Part shown: piece after piece, positions 33,567-42,944 of the stretch | Layout: each line of letters starts with the position of its first letter | Numbering within the stretch: position 1 is the stretch's first letter | Source: a virus | DNA: 47,804 bases | Virus record (IMG/VR): IMGVR_UViG_3300021425_000057 | Location: 1-47,804 of that record | Reading direction: 5' to 3' (one strand) | The notes under the pieces: generated by a model | What the model was told of the DNA's origin: nothing | Seen by the model: the letters and a program-made list of their open reading frames with translations, nothing else | The model's database searches: none | Made by a program: the position numbers and the translations under genes

Positions 33567-36500
33567 TGGCAGAAGAATTATTCTTAAACGAGCAGGACAA
33601 GACTAAACTAGATGGTATTGTCCAGGAGATGCAATCAAACGGAGAGACACCTGATTATATTCAAGCCGTTGTAGACGATTACAAAGGTAAATACGGTAAA
33701 AAAAAAGAGTCTACGGATTCTCAATCTTTGGAATCGACTTCGGGTTCTCTATCAGCTGGAGATAACCTCGTTAACAACATTAACAATGTCTGGTATCAAA
33801 TACAAGGCATTCCTCAACGTGCTGCGTTAAGTATTGTAACTGCTGCGGAAAAGACCCTCGGAGATGAGGTTGGAGAGTTCGTAGCTGATGCTATATTCTC
33901 ATCTAACCCAATCACAGCTGGACTTGCTGCCACAGACATTAGCAAGGAGCTGCTTCAGATGAATGCTTTAAGCGACCTCAAAGAGCTTGAAGGCAAGATG
34001 GTTGAAACCAATCCTCTTACAGAAGCAGAAAGCTGGAACAGCATATCTAAATCAGCATCAAACATCGCAGGCGCTGTGATGCAAATCATTCCTACAGCTG
34101 CTGCCGGGGCTTTGGTTCCTGGAGTCGGTATATATACTGATATGGTTGGGTATGGTCTTTATGACTACAATGCAGAGGTTGCTAAGAAAAAGGGTAAGGA
34201 TATCGAGCAACTTTATTTTGATGGAGAGGACGAGTTTTTAGCACCTGCTGTTATTGGTGCTACTGCCGGTTACCTAGAGAAAAAAGGTTTTAAGGGAGCT
34301 ACCAAGACTATGACTAAAATGCTAGGTAAGTCTGGTACAAAAGAAGTGCTTAGATCGATGGCAGAGAGTGGCTTCCAAGAGGGGTATACCGAGTGGCTTC
34401 AGTCCGGTATGGAAGAGGCTAACCGTGCTATCGCAAGAGGTGAAGACGAAATCTCTGGCACACAGTGGGACTTTATGTTCTCTAAGCAAGGTTTGGAGAA
34501 TCTTTTAGTTGGTGCTATTTCTGGGGGTGTACTTGGGGGTGGTGGTGTAGCTCTAAGAAGAAACTCTGTTGTTGGGGATACCGAGAACGCAGAGGTAAAA
34601 GCTAAGGTTAAGCAAGAGATTATTGATCTTGACGAAGCCGCAAAAGACAAGGCTCTCGATGAAGAAGAAAGAGAGGAATACAGAAAACTTCGTGACGAGA
34701 AGGTAGAAGAATACAAAGAGGTTCAGAAAAAAGAAACCGAGTTCTACGATAAGTTCACCGAAGAGGATTATGAAGAAGTAAAAGGACTAGACAGTGAGAT
34801 TGTATCTGTACTAGACAAGATCGATAAATTCAAGTCCGAAAAAGCAAAACCGGCTCTAGAAAAGAAAGTAGAGCAACTTGTAGAACGCAAGAAACAGGTT
34901 GAGCAGAAATACCGTGTTGATGATAGTGAACCACAGGTAGCACCACCTGCACCTAATCAGGAACAAAAAGCACCTGCTAAACCTGCACCTGTAACCGAAC
35001 CTGTAGCTGAAGAAGTAGTTGCAGAAGAGCAGAGAAAAGAAGACCTAGCCGCACAGAAGGCGCAGGCTATAAAAGCAGGGCTTGGACCAACAGTTCAGAA
35101 TCTTAAAAAAGCTATTCAAGCATTTGAGGCTGAGAAAGCTAAAGCTGCTAAAGAAGGTGACGATACAAGCGAGTACGACTCTCAGATTAGTGAGATTCAA
35201 GGTATGGTTGATCGTATCGAACAATCAGTCCAGCCCAAGGTAGAGGAACAGACTGTTGAAGTTCCTAAGAAAAAAGTTAAACAACAAAAGCCTAAGAAAG
35301 AAGCTCCAAAGAAGGCGTTTACCATTGAATCAGCAAATATTGTAACCGAGTCCTCTCCTACAGCAACTAAAGAAGCTGCTAACAAGAAGTTTACTCAAGA
35401 GTTCAAGAAGTCTCTAGGCAATGCTACATCTATGACTGAGTTCATCGGAACGTATGGTCAGCAGGGAGATAGATTTACTATTGATAGAGCTACATATGTA
35501 GTACAAAATGTAGAAGAAACTGGAAACAAAAAGAGAGTATCCTTCTCTCTAATTGACTCAAAAGGTAACAGAAAGCGTAACTACACAGCTACTATTGAAA
35601 ACGGAAAGCCTGTTACTATTCGTAACGCTAAAGGCTTGATTGATGTATTCGCTAAACGTAAGAAGGCAACATACGACCGATTCAAAGCTGTATCTGACGC
35701 TAAGAAGGTTGAGGTTGAAGTCAAGAAGGAAAAGGGCAAGAAGGATCAAAGAATATTTAAGCCTAAAACCAAGAAGGGTATTCGTTATGCTATGGCTAAA
35801 GCATTTGGCTTGAAGGATAGTCAAGCTGAAGCTGCTACTGAAATCATTTATCGTGGTATGAAGAACCTTGCACTTCGCAAGGGCATCGAGATGAGTGATG
35901 TAATGAAGGGGATTCAGTATGTAAAAGGTACTGAGACTGATGCCGTACGTCTTCTAAAACAATCTAAACATAGTGCAATAGACAGTAACAAGATTCACGA
36001 TGAATCTATGACGCTGGCTCAATTAAACCCTATTGAACACAAAATTTTAGAAAAGCACACAAGAGAAGGTATTGATGACCCAATAATAGTAGAAGGAATC
36101 AATATACTAAATAAAATTACTGGGAAAAACATTCTCAGGAGAAAGGAAGGTGTAAGCTTTTCTGAAGCTGTGAATACTGCTTTGGATTTTTATTACGATA
36201 AAAGTTCTGGTGTTTTTCGTGCGATGGAAGAATCTAAAGTTATATCTCTTGATCCTAAAGATATATCAGAAAACAAAAGTTTAGATGCTTTAATGAGAAT
36301 AACTGCTGCCGGTGGACTTGGTATAAAACTGGAAAAAGGAAAACCTTTGTCTGAGCAGGTTACTGACGAACAAGCCGAAAATTTTTATCAAAGCTCAGTT
36401 CAGGAAGCAAAAACAATTATTGCCGATCACATAAAACAAGATCAAATAGAAACTATACGTCAATGGGGTGAATTTCTGTATAACCTTCCTGATACAAAGC

Positions 36501-39500
36501 AAAAACTAAGAGCATTGGTTCTTTTTGACAAACTTGTTTCATTTAGATACGACTTAAACACAGACAAGGATTACAAAAGAGACAAAAAGAGTACAGCAAA
36601 CCTGACCCCTATGGTACAAAAAGTTGCCTTAGAATGGGTAATGTCTGGAAAATCAGAAGAGCATCCTCTAAAGTCGTATATCAAGATGCTTGGTAAATCT
36701 AAGCAGGGTGTATTGAAACAGGATGATAGGGTTGTATACAATAAGAACGGTTTTAAAGCGTACAAGTTTAAAGGTGTTAGCCGAGATACTTTTGGAGTGT
36801 CAGCAGCGCAAGAAATTGATGATCTTGTTATTATGACTCAGGACACAATTTTTTGTACTAAATACAATGCTAAACAGCACTTAAATAGGGGTGATTTCTA
36901 TTTATTAACAAAAGACGGTAAGGTTGTAACTGCCATTAATATCGATAATGAAACCAGAACCATTGATCAAATAAAGGGAGAAACTCCTACTCAAAGCAGA
37001 ATAGCAAAATATAAAGATGCTGAACACGATTTTATATTAAACTCCGGTGAAATAGAAAATGCTCAAAAATTTATAGAAAGAGAAAATGCATCCGCTGAGG
37101 CTGTGTTTAATATGCCTCAGTCTATTGAAACAATGGAAGCTGCTGAGAAAACTATTAGAGACTTCGTTTCAAACGGAGCCGTAGAAGATGGTGATGGTTT
37201 TATCAGGGAGTTTGAGCAAAAAGGTGGCTGGGATTTACTAGGTGTGACTCCGGAACAAGTTATGCTTGTTTCCTGGGCTGATGATAATTACGATCACAAC
37301 AAGTATTTAACAGATATAGGCAACATAGAACAGCAGTACAACGAGGTCACTGATGATGTTACTTATTTACCTACAAATGAAATAAAAGTAATTATTAATT
37401 TAGACACAGACGGACCGCCTCCAACTATTGTCTACAGAGACACAGATGTAGATATAGAAAAAATATACATAAGAGAAGGTGAGTCTATTAATATAGAATT
37501 CCCTCTTTCTGAAAAATACAATGTAAGAATAGGAGACGTACAAGAAGTTATAAACGCAGAACTTCTTGATGGAGACGGAGATATGTCATCCACCTCTAGA
37601 GTTAATTTAGTTCCATACGGAAGTATAGAAGACTGGCATAATGTAAGATCCAGCACAAGTATAAAGGTAGAAGGGAAAATAGATTCTACACTTCATATTA
37701 AAACTAAAAACGGTATATGGGATTTAGAGGTTGGTGAAAAAGGATATATAGCAAAAACCAGAACAACAAAATCATATCAGGCAAAAACACCTGATAGTAT
37801 GCGATATGACTTGTTAGGGAAAAGTTCACCATTAGTTCATAGTGCTGTTGGACCTAACACTAAACTAGAGTTTATCGATTATTGGAAGGTTCCTCAGTCT
37901 TTTCCTTTATTCCAAGTTTCTGAAATATCTAAAGAGATAAAGAACTTCAAGTCTAAAGACAAGAAAGAGGCAGAAGGTAAAGCTAGAGAGCTTCGTAAGA
38001 AGTACAAGCTGATGAACCTCAAGGTATACAAGTACGGAGGCGAGTACAAGATTAAAGCTATCCGTGACAGCAAGACCGAGGCTAAGAAGATTAAAGGTGC
38101 AATGGTAGTAGAGGATGCAGCGTTTATGATTTACGCCCTCACAAACCCGGATGTAACCACACCGCTTCACGAGTTCTCACACGTATACGAAAGATACTTA
38201 TCCGCAGATGAGATTAAAATTGTAGAGAAATGGTCTGGATTCAAAAGAGGAACAGTAGACTTCTCTGAGGCGTTTGCACGTGGTTTTGAAAGATACTTAG
38301 CTGACGGCAAAGCACCGGTTCCAGCATTGCAGAAAATCTTTGACAATCTAAGAAAATGGTTGAAGAAGATTTACGAGGGTGTACGCTTCAAAGCTATCGC
38401 TAGAGAGCTTACTCCAGAGGTAAGACAAATCTTTGACGATATGATTCTTACGCCTGCTGAGAAAGCTCAGATGCAACAGAACGAAGCCCAGATGGTTGCT
38501 GAAGAAACCGCACAGGCAGAAGAGGTTGCTAAGAAGACTAAAGCCCCTAAGAAAGCTGCTCCTAAAAGAAAGACTTTTACTCAGATAGCAAAAGAGAAAA
38601 ACGATCCGCTCAAGCTGCCAAACGGTAAATTAGACCTTGGAGACGGTAACTCTATTGAATACAAGGGATTGGTAGACGGAAAGCATATGTACTCTTTCTA
38701 CGATGCTATGTTTGGAGATAGCGCTACTATTGATGAGATGGCTGCTAGAGGTATGCTAGATATGGGCAGACAATCCTTGTTCCAAGAGGATGTGGAAGAC
38801 GACTTCGAGTCTATGCCAGATCTAGCAGAAGAAATGCTTAACGATTCAGAAAAGCAAATTCTTTTAGCCGATGCATCTAAAAAAGGACAGCTAAAAAAGA
38901 GATTCACCACAGAATGGTCTGACAGACAAGGTAATATAAGACGTAAGTTAGAAAAGTTAAATTTAGAAGCAGCTGAGTCTCTGATGACCAATCGTGCTGG
39001 ATCTAAAGCCAGGGGGGTGAGTAGATTTCAAAAGTTTGAGAAGGAAATCTATGATGGAATTACTAAGCCTGTAGAAAGATTGATGAACAAGATTCTGCAA
39101 ATGGAGCGTATTGTTCAGATTGAATCTAATCGTAGGGCTAGAAGAAATGTTGCTCAGTCACAACTTGACAAGCTTGTCGAAAACAAGAAAGCTGTAAGAG
39201 AAGGATTGAAGCTAAGACTTTCTAAAGAAGAAACAAAAGAAGTTAAGGGTGTACTCAAGAAGATTGAGCAACAAGAAGCTCAACTTAAAAAACGCATTGA
39301 AGACAACGGTGTAATGAAGCACCCAAAAGGCACTACTGAGATATACGCTAGATGGTGGCTAGAAAACAAGGCTCCAAGATATTCTTATTATCAAGACGCT
39401 AAGAATCGTGCAGATAAGTACTTTTCAGCGATGAACGAAAATTTAAAGAAATCCTACGAAGCTGGACTCATTGATGAACAAACATACAACCGATTCAAGT

Positions 39501-41833
39501 CAGATAAGTACATCACTCGTATGTTTATAGATAAAATATTCAACATTGAGTTAGATGAGAATGGCGAAATGATGGCTGTTTATAAAGATGAGGAGATATA
39601 TGGAGATACCGGTTTAAAAACAGAACAAATAAAAAAATTGAGACAAGGATCTGAATCCTCTTTAATTATGGATTCTAGATACATATTAGACAGCGTTTCT
39701 GTTTCAATCAGTAACCGACAAGCTGTTAATGAAATGAATAAATCATTGGCTGAATCAATGAAAGATCAAACAGCTGTGTCTTGGTATAAAAAAGCTAAAT
39801 ACAAAACCGATAAGGAAGGTAATGTATTGACTGATAAATTCGGTAATGCGATTGTTATGGATCCCGAAATAGGATTTAAAAACGTATACTATCGTGTTAA
39901 TGGCAAGCTGCGTGCTTTCCAAATGCAAACAGAACTAGAACAAGAATGGACCGATTCCCTTAAATCTATCTCTCAACATAGCTTTATAGGCGATCTCAAA
40001 GATGTGGCTGCTGGTGTGAGTTTACTTAAAGCAGGTGCAACTGGCTACAACCCATTCTTCTTTATTTCTAACGTCCCTATGGATATTGCCAACGTATTGT
40101 TCTTTACAGATATTTACGATGACACTATGCTTCCTGTAAGTTTCTTTAAGATATCCAGAAACGTGACTAAGATGACTGCTGGATTGGTTGAAGCAGATGC
40201 TAATATAAAATCTAAAAGAGCCGAAGAAGCTTCTCAACTGCTAGAAGAGTACATTGAGAATGGAGGTATGATGGAATTTTTCTACACCTATGGTCAAGAA
40301 GGTGTTAAAGGTATTGCCAAGAGACTAAAAGGGGATGATTCAGAAAAGGTTTCAAACATAACGAATAAGGTACTTAAAAACGCTGGACTTACACTTCAAT
40401 ATACTGGCGAGAAAACAGAACTCGGTATGCGTCTAGCTTCTTACAAACAAGTAAAAGACAAGCTTACGAGAGAAAGAAAGCAAGGGAAGAACGAGTATTC
40501 TGATGATGAAATCAAAGCTATTGCAGTAGCAAAATCTCGTAAGACAATGGACTTTAACCAAGGGGGTACAGAGGCTAAGAAACTTGATCGCTGGATTCCT
40601 TATCTAAACGCAGCCGTTCAGGGCTTCCGTATATCAAGACAGTATATTGCTAAAAATCCTGAGAAATTTATAACTAAAATATCTCAAGTGTCATTAGCTG
40701 TTATGGGACTGGTTATGTATAACCTCAGCGCAGGAGATGATGAGGATGACTACGACAATATCCCAGACTACATTAAGGATAACTACTTTGTGTTTATGCT
40801 TCCCGGAAAGGATAAAGATGGAAATCCTAGATTCGTAAGAATTAGAAAAACACAATCGCTAGTTCCTTTCTTGACAGCAGCTGAGCTAGCTGGACGTGCG
40901 CTGTATTATGGAGCTAAGGGAGAAAAAGACCCTATATTAACTGAAGATAAAATTCAGAGAAGCTGGAACTCACTTAAAGATGCCTTGCCTGTAGGTATAA
41001 CGCTAGAGGATAATTTAGCAAAACTTCCTCCTACACTTAGCGCAGCTTATAAATACATCAGCAACTACGATGTGTATAGAAGGTCTTTGATTTCTCCAGC
41101 TGATGAGTTTGGAAAAATAAGTCCGTCAGAAGAGGGAAGATATGATATGAACATACCTTTACTTTACAAGGCTATTGGGCAGGTAACAGGGGCTTCTCCA
41201 AGAAGATTAAAAGCTTCTGTAGAAACCATTACTACCTCGCCAAGAACCAATGCTGTTGTAGCTATAGCGTATAGTATAGGTGACTTTGTAACAAATATGT
41301 TATACGACCCTGTTCAGAAAGAAGACTCTATTTACAATGGAAATGTATTGAAAGTATTTAGTGGAATCGGTAAGAGTGCTTTGTCAAGAGTTGTAGGTAC
41401 ATCGTATCCTAAATCAAAACAATACATCAGGTCTAAGGTAAAAGAGATTGAGATGCTAGAGGGTGACGAGAGATACCGAATCAAAGAGACAACTGATATA
41501 TTGGCTAGAGAAAAGAATTTAGAAGAAATGAAAGAATTCTTAAAGACCATTACTGTACCAGCGGATAGAAAGTATGCTATACAACGATACAACAAGATTT
41601 CTACAACAGACTTAAGTAAGATTAAGGATGCTTATAAGATTCTTGATGTTATGTACGCCAGGGATCCAGAGGCAGCCGCTAAGATTTATGTGTACTATTT
41701 TGGTACACCAGATTTCAGCAGCGTAGAAGCCGCTAGGAAGACATCTGAGCAACTTAAATATATGAAGCAGACACTTGACTTTAAACCATCAAAAAGATTC
41801 ATAGAAGAACTAAAAAGACAAGCTAAAAAATAA
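33566..41833 (+). CDS. Giant internal virion protein with HExxH site (2755 aa)
   Basis: The largest gene in the window. The N-terminus (LNEQDKTKLDGIVQEMQSNG, residues 5-24) is a motif shared by Bacteroidota phage virion proteins. Gly/Ala-rich hydrophobic segments lie at about 163-195 and 311-330, then a long charged coiled-coil and EAPKK-type region to about 620. HEFSH at 1535-1539 with a downstream SEAFARGFERYL (Glu1568) fits a zincin-type metallopeptidase site. Around 2366-2450 a hydrophobic helix is followed by DYIKDNYFVFMLPG, as in the LPD38 region of large polyvalent phage proteins. It is most likely ejected into the host with the DNA to build a channel and act on host targets. Base use is noticeably A/T-richer in 36000-37900, suggesting an inserted module. 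Confidence 0.72.
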   Translation: MAEELFLNEQDKTKLDGIVQEMQSNGETPDYIQAVVDDYKGKYGKKKESTDSQSLESTSGSLSAGDNLVNNINNVWYQIQGIPQRAALSIVTAAEKTLGDEVGEFVADAIFSSNPITAGLAATDISKELLQMNALSDLKELEGKMVETNPLTEAESWNSISKSASNIAGAVMQIIPTAAAGALVPGVGIYTDMVGYGLYDYNAEVAKKKGKDIEQLYFDGEDEFLAPAVIGATAGYLEKKGFKGATKTMTKMLGKSGTKEVLRSMAESGFQEGYTEWLQSGMEEANRAIARGEDEISGTQWDFMFSKQGLENLLVGAISGGVLGGGGVALRRNSVVGDTENAEVKAKVKQEIIDLDEAAKDKALDEEEREEYRKLRDEKVEEYKEVQKKETEFYDKFTEEDYEEVKGLDSEIVSVLDKIDKFKSEKAKPALEKKVEQLVERKKQVEQKYRVDDSEPQVAPPAPNQEQKAPAKPAPVTEPVAEEVVAEEQRKEDLAAQKAQAIKAGLGPTVQNLKKAIQAFEAEKAKAAKEGDDTSEYDSQISEIQGMVDRIEQSVQPKVEEQTVEVPKKKVKQQKPKKEAPKKAFTIESANIVTESSPTATKEAANKKFTQEFKKSLGNATSMTEFIGTYGQQGDRFTIDRATYVVQNVEETGNKKRVSFSLIDSKGNRKRNYTATIENGKPVTIRNAKGLIDVFAKRKKATYDRFKAVSDAKKVEVEVKKEKGKKDQRIFKPKTKKGIRYAMAKAFGLKDSQAEAATEIIYRGMKNLALRKGIEMSDVMKGIQYVKGTETDAVRLLKQSKHSAIDSNKIHDESMTLAQLNPIEHKILEKHTREGIDDPIIVEGINILNKITGKNILRRKEGVSFSEAVNTALDFYYDKSSGVFRAMEESKVISLDPKDISENKSLDALMRITAAGGLGIKLEKGKPLSEQVTDEQAENFYQSSVQEAKTIIADHIKQDQIETIRQWGEFLYNLPDTKQKLRALVLFDKLVSFRYDLNTDKDYKRDKKSTANLTPMVQKVALEWVMSGKSEEHPLKSYIKMLGKSKQGVLKQDDRVVYNKNGFKAYKFKGVSRDTFGVSAAQEIDDLVIMTQDTIFCTKYNAKQHLNRGDFYLLTKDGKVVTAINIDNETRTIDQIKGETPTQSRIAKYKDAEHDFILNSGEIENAQKFIERENASAEAVFNMPQSIETMEAAEKTIRDFVSNGAVEDGDGFIREFEQKGGWDLLGVTPEQVMLVSWADDNYDHNKYLTDIGNIEQQYNEVTDDVTYLPTNEIKVIINLDTDGPPPTIVYRDTDVDIEKIYIREGESINIEFPLSEKYNVRIGDVQEVINAELLDGDGDMSSTSRVNLVPYGSIEDWHNVRSSTSIKVEGKIDSTLHIKTKNGIWDLEVGEKGYIAKTRTTKSYQAKTPDSMRYDLLGKSSPLVHSAVGPNTKLEFIDYWKVPQSFPLFQVSEISKEIKNFKSKDKKEAEGKARELRKKYKLMNLKVYKYGGEYKIKAIRDSKTEAKKIKGAMVVEDAAFMIYALTNPDVTTPLHEFSHVYERYLSADEIKIVEKWSGFKRGTVDFSEAFARGFERYLADGKAPVPALQKIFDNLRKWLKKIYEGVRFKAIARELTPEVRQIFDDMILTPAEKAQMQQNEAQMVAEETAQAEEVAKKTKAPKKAAPKRKTFTQIAKEKNDPLKLPNGKLDLGDGNSIEYKGLVDGKHMYSFYDAMFGDSATIDEMAARGMLDMGRQSLFQEDVEDDFESMPDLAEEMLNDSEKQILLADASKKGQLKKRFTTEWSDRQGNIRRKLEKLNLEAAESLMTNRAGSKARGVSRFQKFEKEIYDGITKPVERLMNKILQMERIVQIESNRRARRNVAQSQLDKLVENKKAVREGLKLRLSKEETKEVKGVLKKIEQQEAQLKKRIEDNGVMKHPKGTTEIYARWWLENKAPRYSYYQDAKNRADKYFSAMNENLKKSYEAGLIDEQTYNRFKSDKYITRMFIDKIFNIELDENGEMMAVYKDEEIYGDTGLKTEQIKKLRQGSESSLIMDSRYILDSVSVSISNRQAVNEMNKSLAESMKDQTAVSWYKKAKYKTDKEGNVLTDKFGNAIVMDPEIGFKNVYYRVNGKLRAFQMQTELEQEWTDSLKSISQHSFIGDLKDVAAGVSLLKAGATGYNPFFFISNVPMDIANVLFFTDIYDDTMLPVSFFKISRNVTKMTAGLVEADANIKSKRAEEASQLLEEYIENGGMMEFFYTYGQEGVKGIAKRLKGDDSEKVSNITNKVLKNAGLTLQYTGEKTELGMRLASYKQVKDKLTRERKQGKNEYSDDEIKAIAVAKSRKTMDFNQGGTEAKKLDRWIPYLNAAVQGFRISRQYIAKNPEKFITKISQVSLAVMGLVMYNLSAGDDEDDYDNIPDYIKDNYFVFMLPGKDKDGNPRFVRIRKTQSLVPFLTAAELAGRALYYGAKGEKDPILTEDKIQRSWNSLKDALPVGITLEDNLAKLPPTLSAAYKYISNYDVYRRSLISPADEFGKISPSEEGRYDMNIPLLYKAIGQVTGASPRRLKASVETITTSPRTNAVVAIAYSIGDFVTNMLYDPVQKEDSIYNGNVLKVFSGIGKSALSRVVGTSYPKSKQYIRSKVKEIEMLEGDERYRIKETTDILAREKNLEEMKEFLKTITVPADRKYAIQRYNKISTTDLSKIKDAYKILDVMYARDPEAAAKIYVYYFGTPDFSSVEAARKTSEQLKYMKQTLDFKPSKRFIEELKRQAKK

Positions 41834-41949
41834 TGCCGAAAAGGAAAAAGCCGCAGGATACTAACGCTAAGCGTAAGTACTGCGAGGTGAGACCTGTCGA
41901 GTGTGACGGAACTTGCCAATATGCAAAGAAAAAGAAAGAGGGCTGCTAG
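41833..41949 (+). CDS. 38-residue basic Cys-rich mini-protein
   Basis: ATG overlaps the giant gene's stop (TAATG). The product starts MPKRKKPQDTNAKRKYC and ends KKKKEGC, with four cysteines (17, 24, 28, 38) and many Lys/Arg, consistent with a small metal-binding or nucleic-acid-binding peptide. Its stop codon lies inside the terminator hairpin. Similar tiny 'KRKKPQ...' ORFs are common in marine phages but uncharacterised. Confidence 0.6.
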   Translation: MPKRKKPQDTNAKRKYCEVRPVECDGTCQYAKKKKEGC

Positions 41950-41957
41950 CCCTCTTT
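41935..41957. terminator. Bidirectional terminator between convergent late and early operons
   Basis: A 10-bp stem AAAGAGGGCT / AGCCCTCTTT with loop GCT is perfect. T residues follow it on the + strand, and read from the - strand it is followed by a T-rich stretch. The + strand gene ends inside it (41949) and the - strand gene ends at 41958, so it separates both operons. Confidence 0.88.
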
Positions 41958-42356
41958 TTATTTATAAAACTTTGCGAGATCTATATGAAGCATACCTACC
42001 TCCTTATCTACAAATTGTCTCTGTGAAAAGTGAGATGTCTTAGGCATACCCTTGATAAACCAATCTGGCTCATCTAATTTAGATAAGTTAAATCCGTAAA
42101 TACCTTTGGGGGTTTGGCAGATGTAAACGGCTATAGTAGAATACTTGTCTGCCCTAGACATAAGCTTATCGTACTTATACTTCTCTATAACCAAGTCATC
42201 ATAGTGCTTATTGCGGCACTTTAGTTCTATATCACACTTAAGTAATTCGGAGTAACAGTCGTGATGAGAGTAGCAGTCTTTAGACCAATTTAAATCTTCA
42301 ATGTATAAAGACTTTAAGTGGTCAAACAAAGCGGTTTCTTTAGGCTTCCAGCTCAC
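41958..42356 (-). CDS. Hypothetical protein with possible nuclease-type core
   Basis: This 132-residue protein is not firmly recognised. The stretch LLKCDIELKCRNKHYDDLVIEKYKY contains an E-L-K arrangement, reminiscent of the E-x-K of PD-(D/E)xK nucleases, with a preceding acidic residue and a following conserved-looking 'Y-K-Y-D-K-L'. It ends near the shared terminator and is the last gene of the replication operon, overlapping the previous gene by 4 bases (ATGA). A DNA-processing role is plausible from context, but the missing clear PD motif makes it weak. Confidence 0.55.
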   Translation of the reverse strand: MSWKPKETALFDHLKSLYIEDLNWSKDCYSHHDCYSELLKCDIELKCRNKHYDDLVIEKYKYDKLMSRADKYSTIAVYICQTPKGIYGFNLSKLDEPDWFIKGMPKTSHFSQRQFVDKEVGMLHIDLAKFYK

Positions 42357-42568
42357 AACTTCTCGAAGTGTTCCTCCACCGAAGCTTGTATTAAATCTAG
42401 TTCTTGGCGGATCTTAAAGATGTAAGACTGTTTTATAGACTTGATGTCTACCGGATTAGTCTTTGGCTCTCCTTTGCGTGTGTGTAGCTCCTCGTACAGC
42501 TCGTCAAGCACCTTATGTGCATTAAGTGTCGCAAGACAGTAGAAGTGGCTTAGGTCATTTGCGTTCAT
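42353..42568 (-). CDS. Small helical hypothetical protein
   Basis: This 71-residue protein is not recognised. It is predicted to be almost entirely helical (CLATLNAHKVLDELYEELHTR, IFKIRQELDLIQASVEEHFEKL), with Lys and Glu alternating, and could dimerise as a helical bundle. Its start overlaps the end of the upstream nuclease gene by 14 bases and its end overlaps the next start by 4 bases, which supports it being translated as part of the operon. Function unknown. Confidence 0.55.
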   Translation of the reverse strand: MNANDLSHFYCLATLNAHKVLDELYEELHTRKGEPKTNPVDIKSIKQSYIFKIRQELDLIQASVEEHFEKL

Positions 42569-42944
42569 TTTTTATCAGTTGAATAGCTTCGTTTACCTGT
42601 TTTTGGTTTTTTAATAGGTAGATTCCCCAATCTCCCATACCGTTTCTACTCAAATATGATAAAAATAATTTAAATCTCAAAGGAAAACTGTGTTGACTTC
42701 TTATGTAACCCTTTGTTTCTATGATAATTTGGTCGTCAGGGAGGATAAAGTCCGGGGTATATTTAATACCCCGAACCTTTTTACCAGTCTTATCTATTAA
42801 CCTACCGCTGCCATTAGTCATAGAATGGTAATCTCCCTCGTAGTAGAATTCATCAAGAACGGTGAACGTTTGAGTTTCGTAACCGAAGTTGAATCCTTCT
42901 TCTTCAAGTCTTTTATAACAGTATTTTTCTAGTCCTGATTTCAT
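42555..42944 (-). CDS. PD-(D/E)xK endonuclease, junction resolvase-like
   Basis: This 129-residue protein shows a PD-(D/E)xK core: YTPDFILPDD supplies the aspartate and QIIIETKGYIRS supplies the E-x-K, with an N-terminal helix carrying GLEKYCYKRLEEEG. The same layout is seen in phage endonucleases of the T7 endonuclease I type, which resolve branched DNA during replication and packaging. It is encoded directly after the primase-helicase with a TAATG overlap. The exact substrate is not shown by the sequence, but the nuclease class is well supported. Confidence 0.75.
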   Translation of the reverse strand: MKSGLEKYCYKRLEEEGFNFGYETQTFTVLDEFYYEGDYHSMTNGSGRLIDKTGKKVRGIKYTPDFILPDDQIIIETKGYIRSQHSFPLRFKLFLSYLSRNGMGDWGIYLLKNQKQVNEAIQLIKNERK

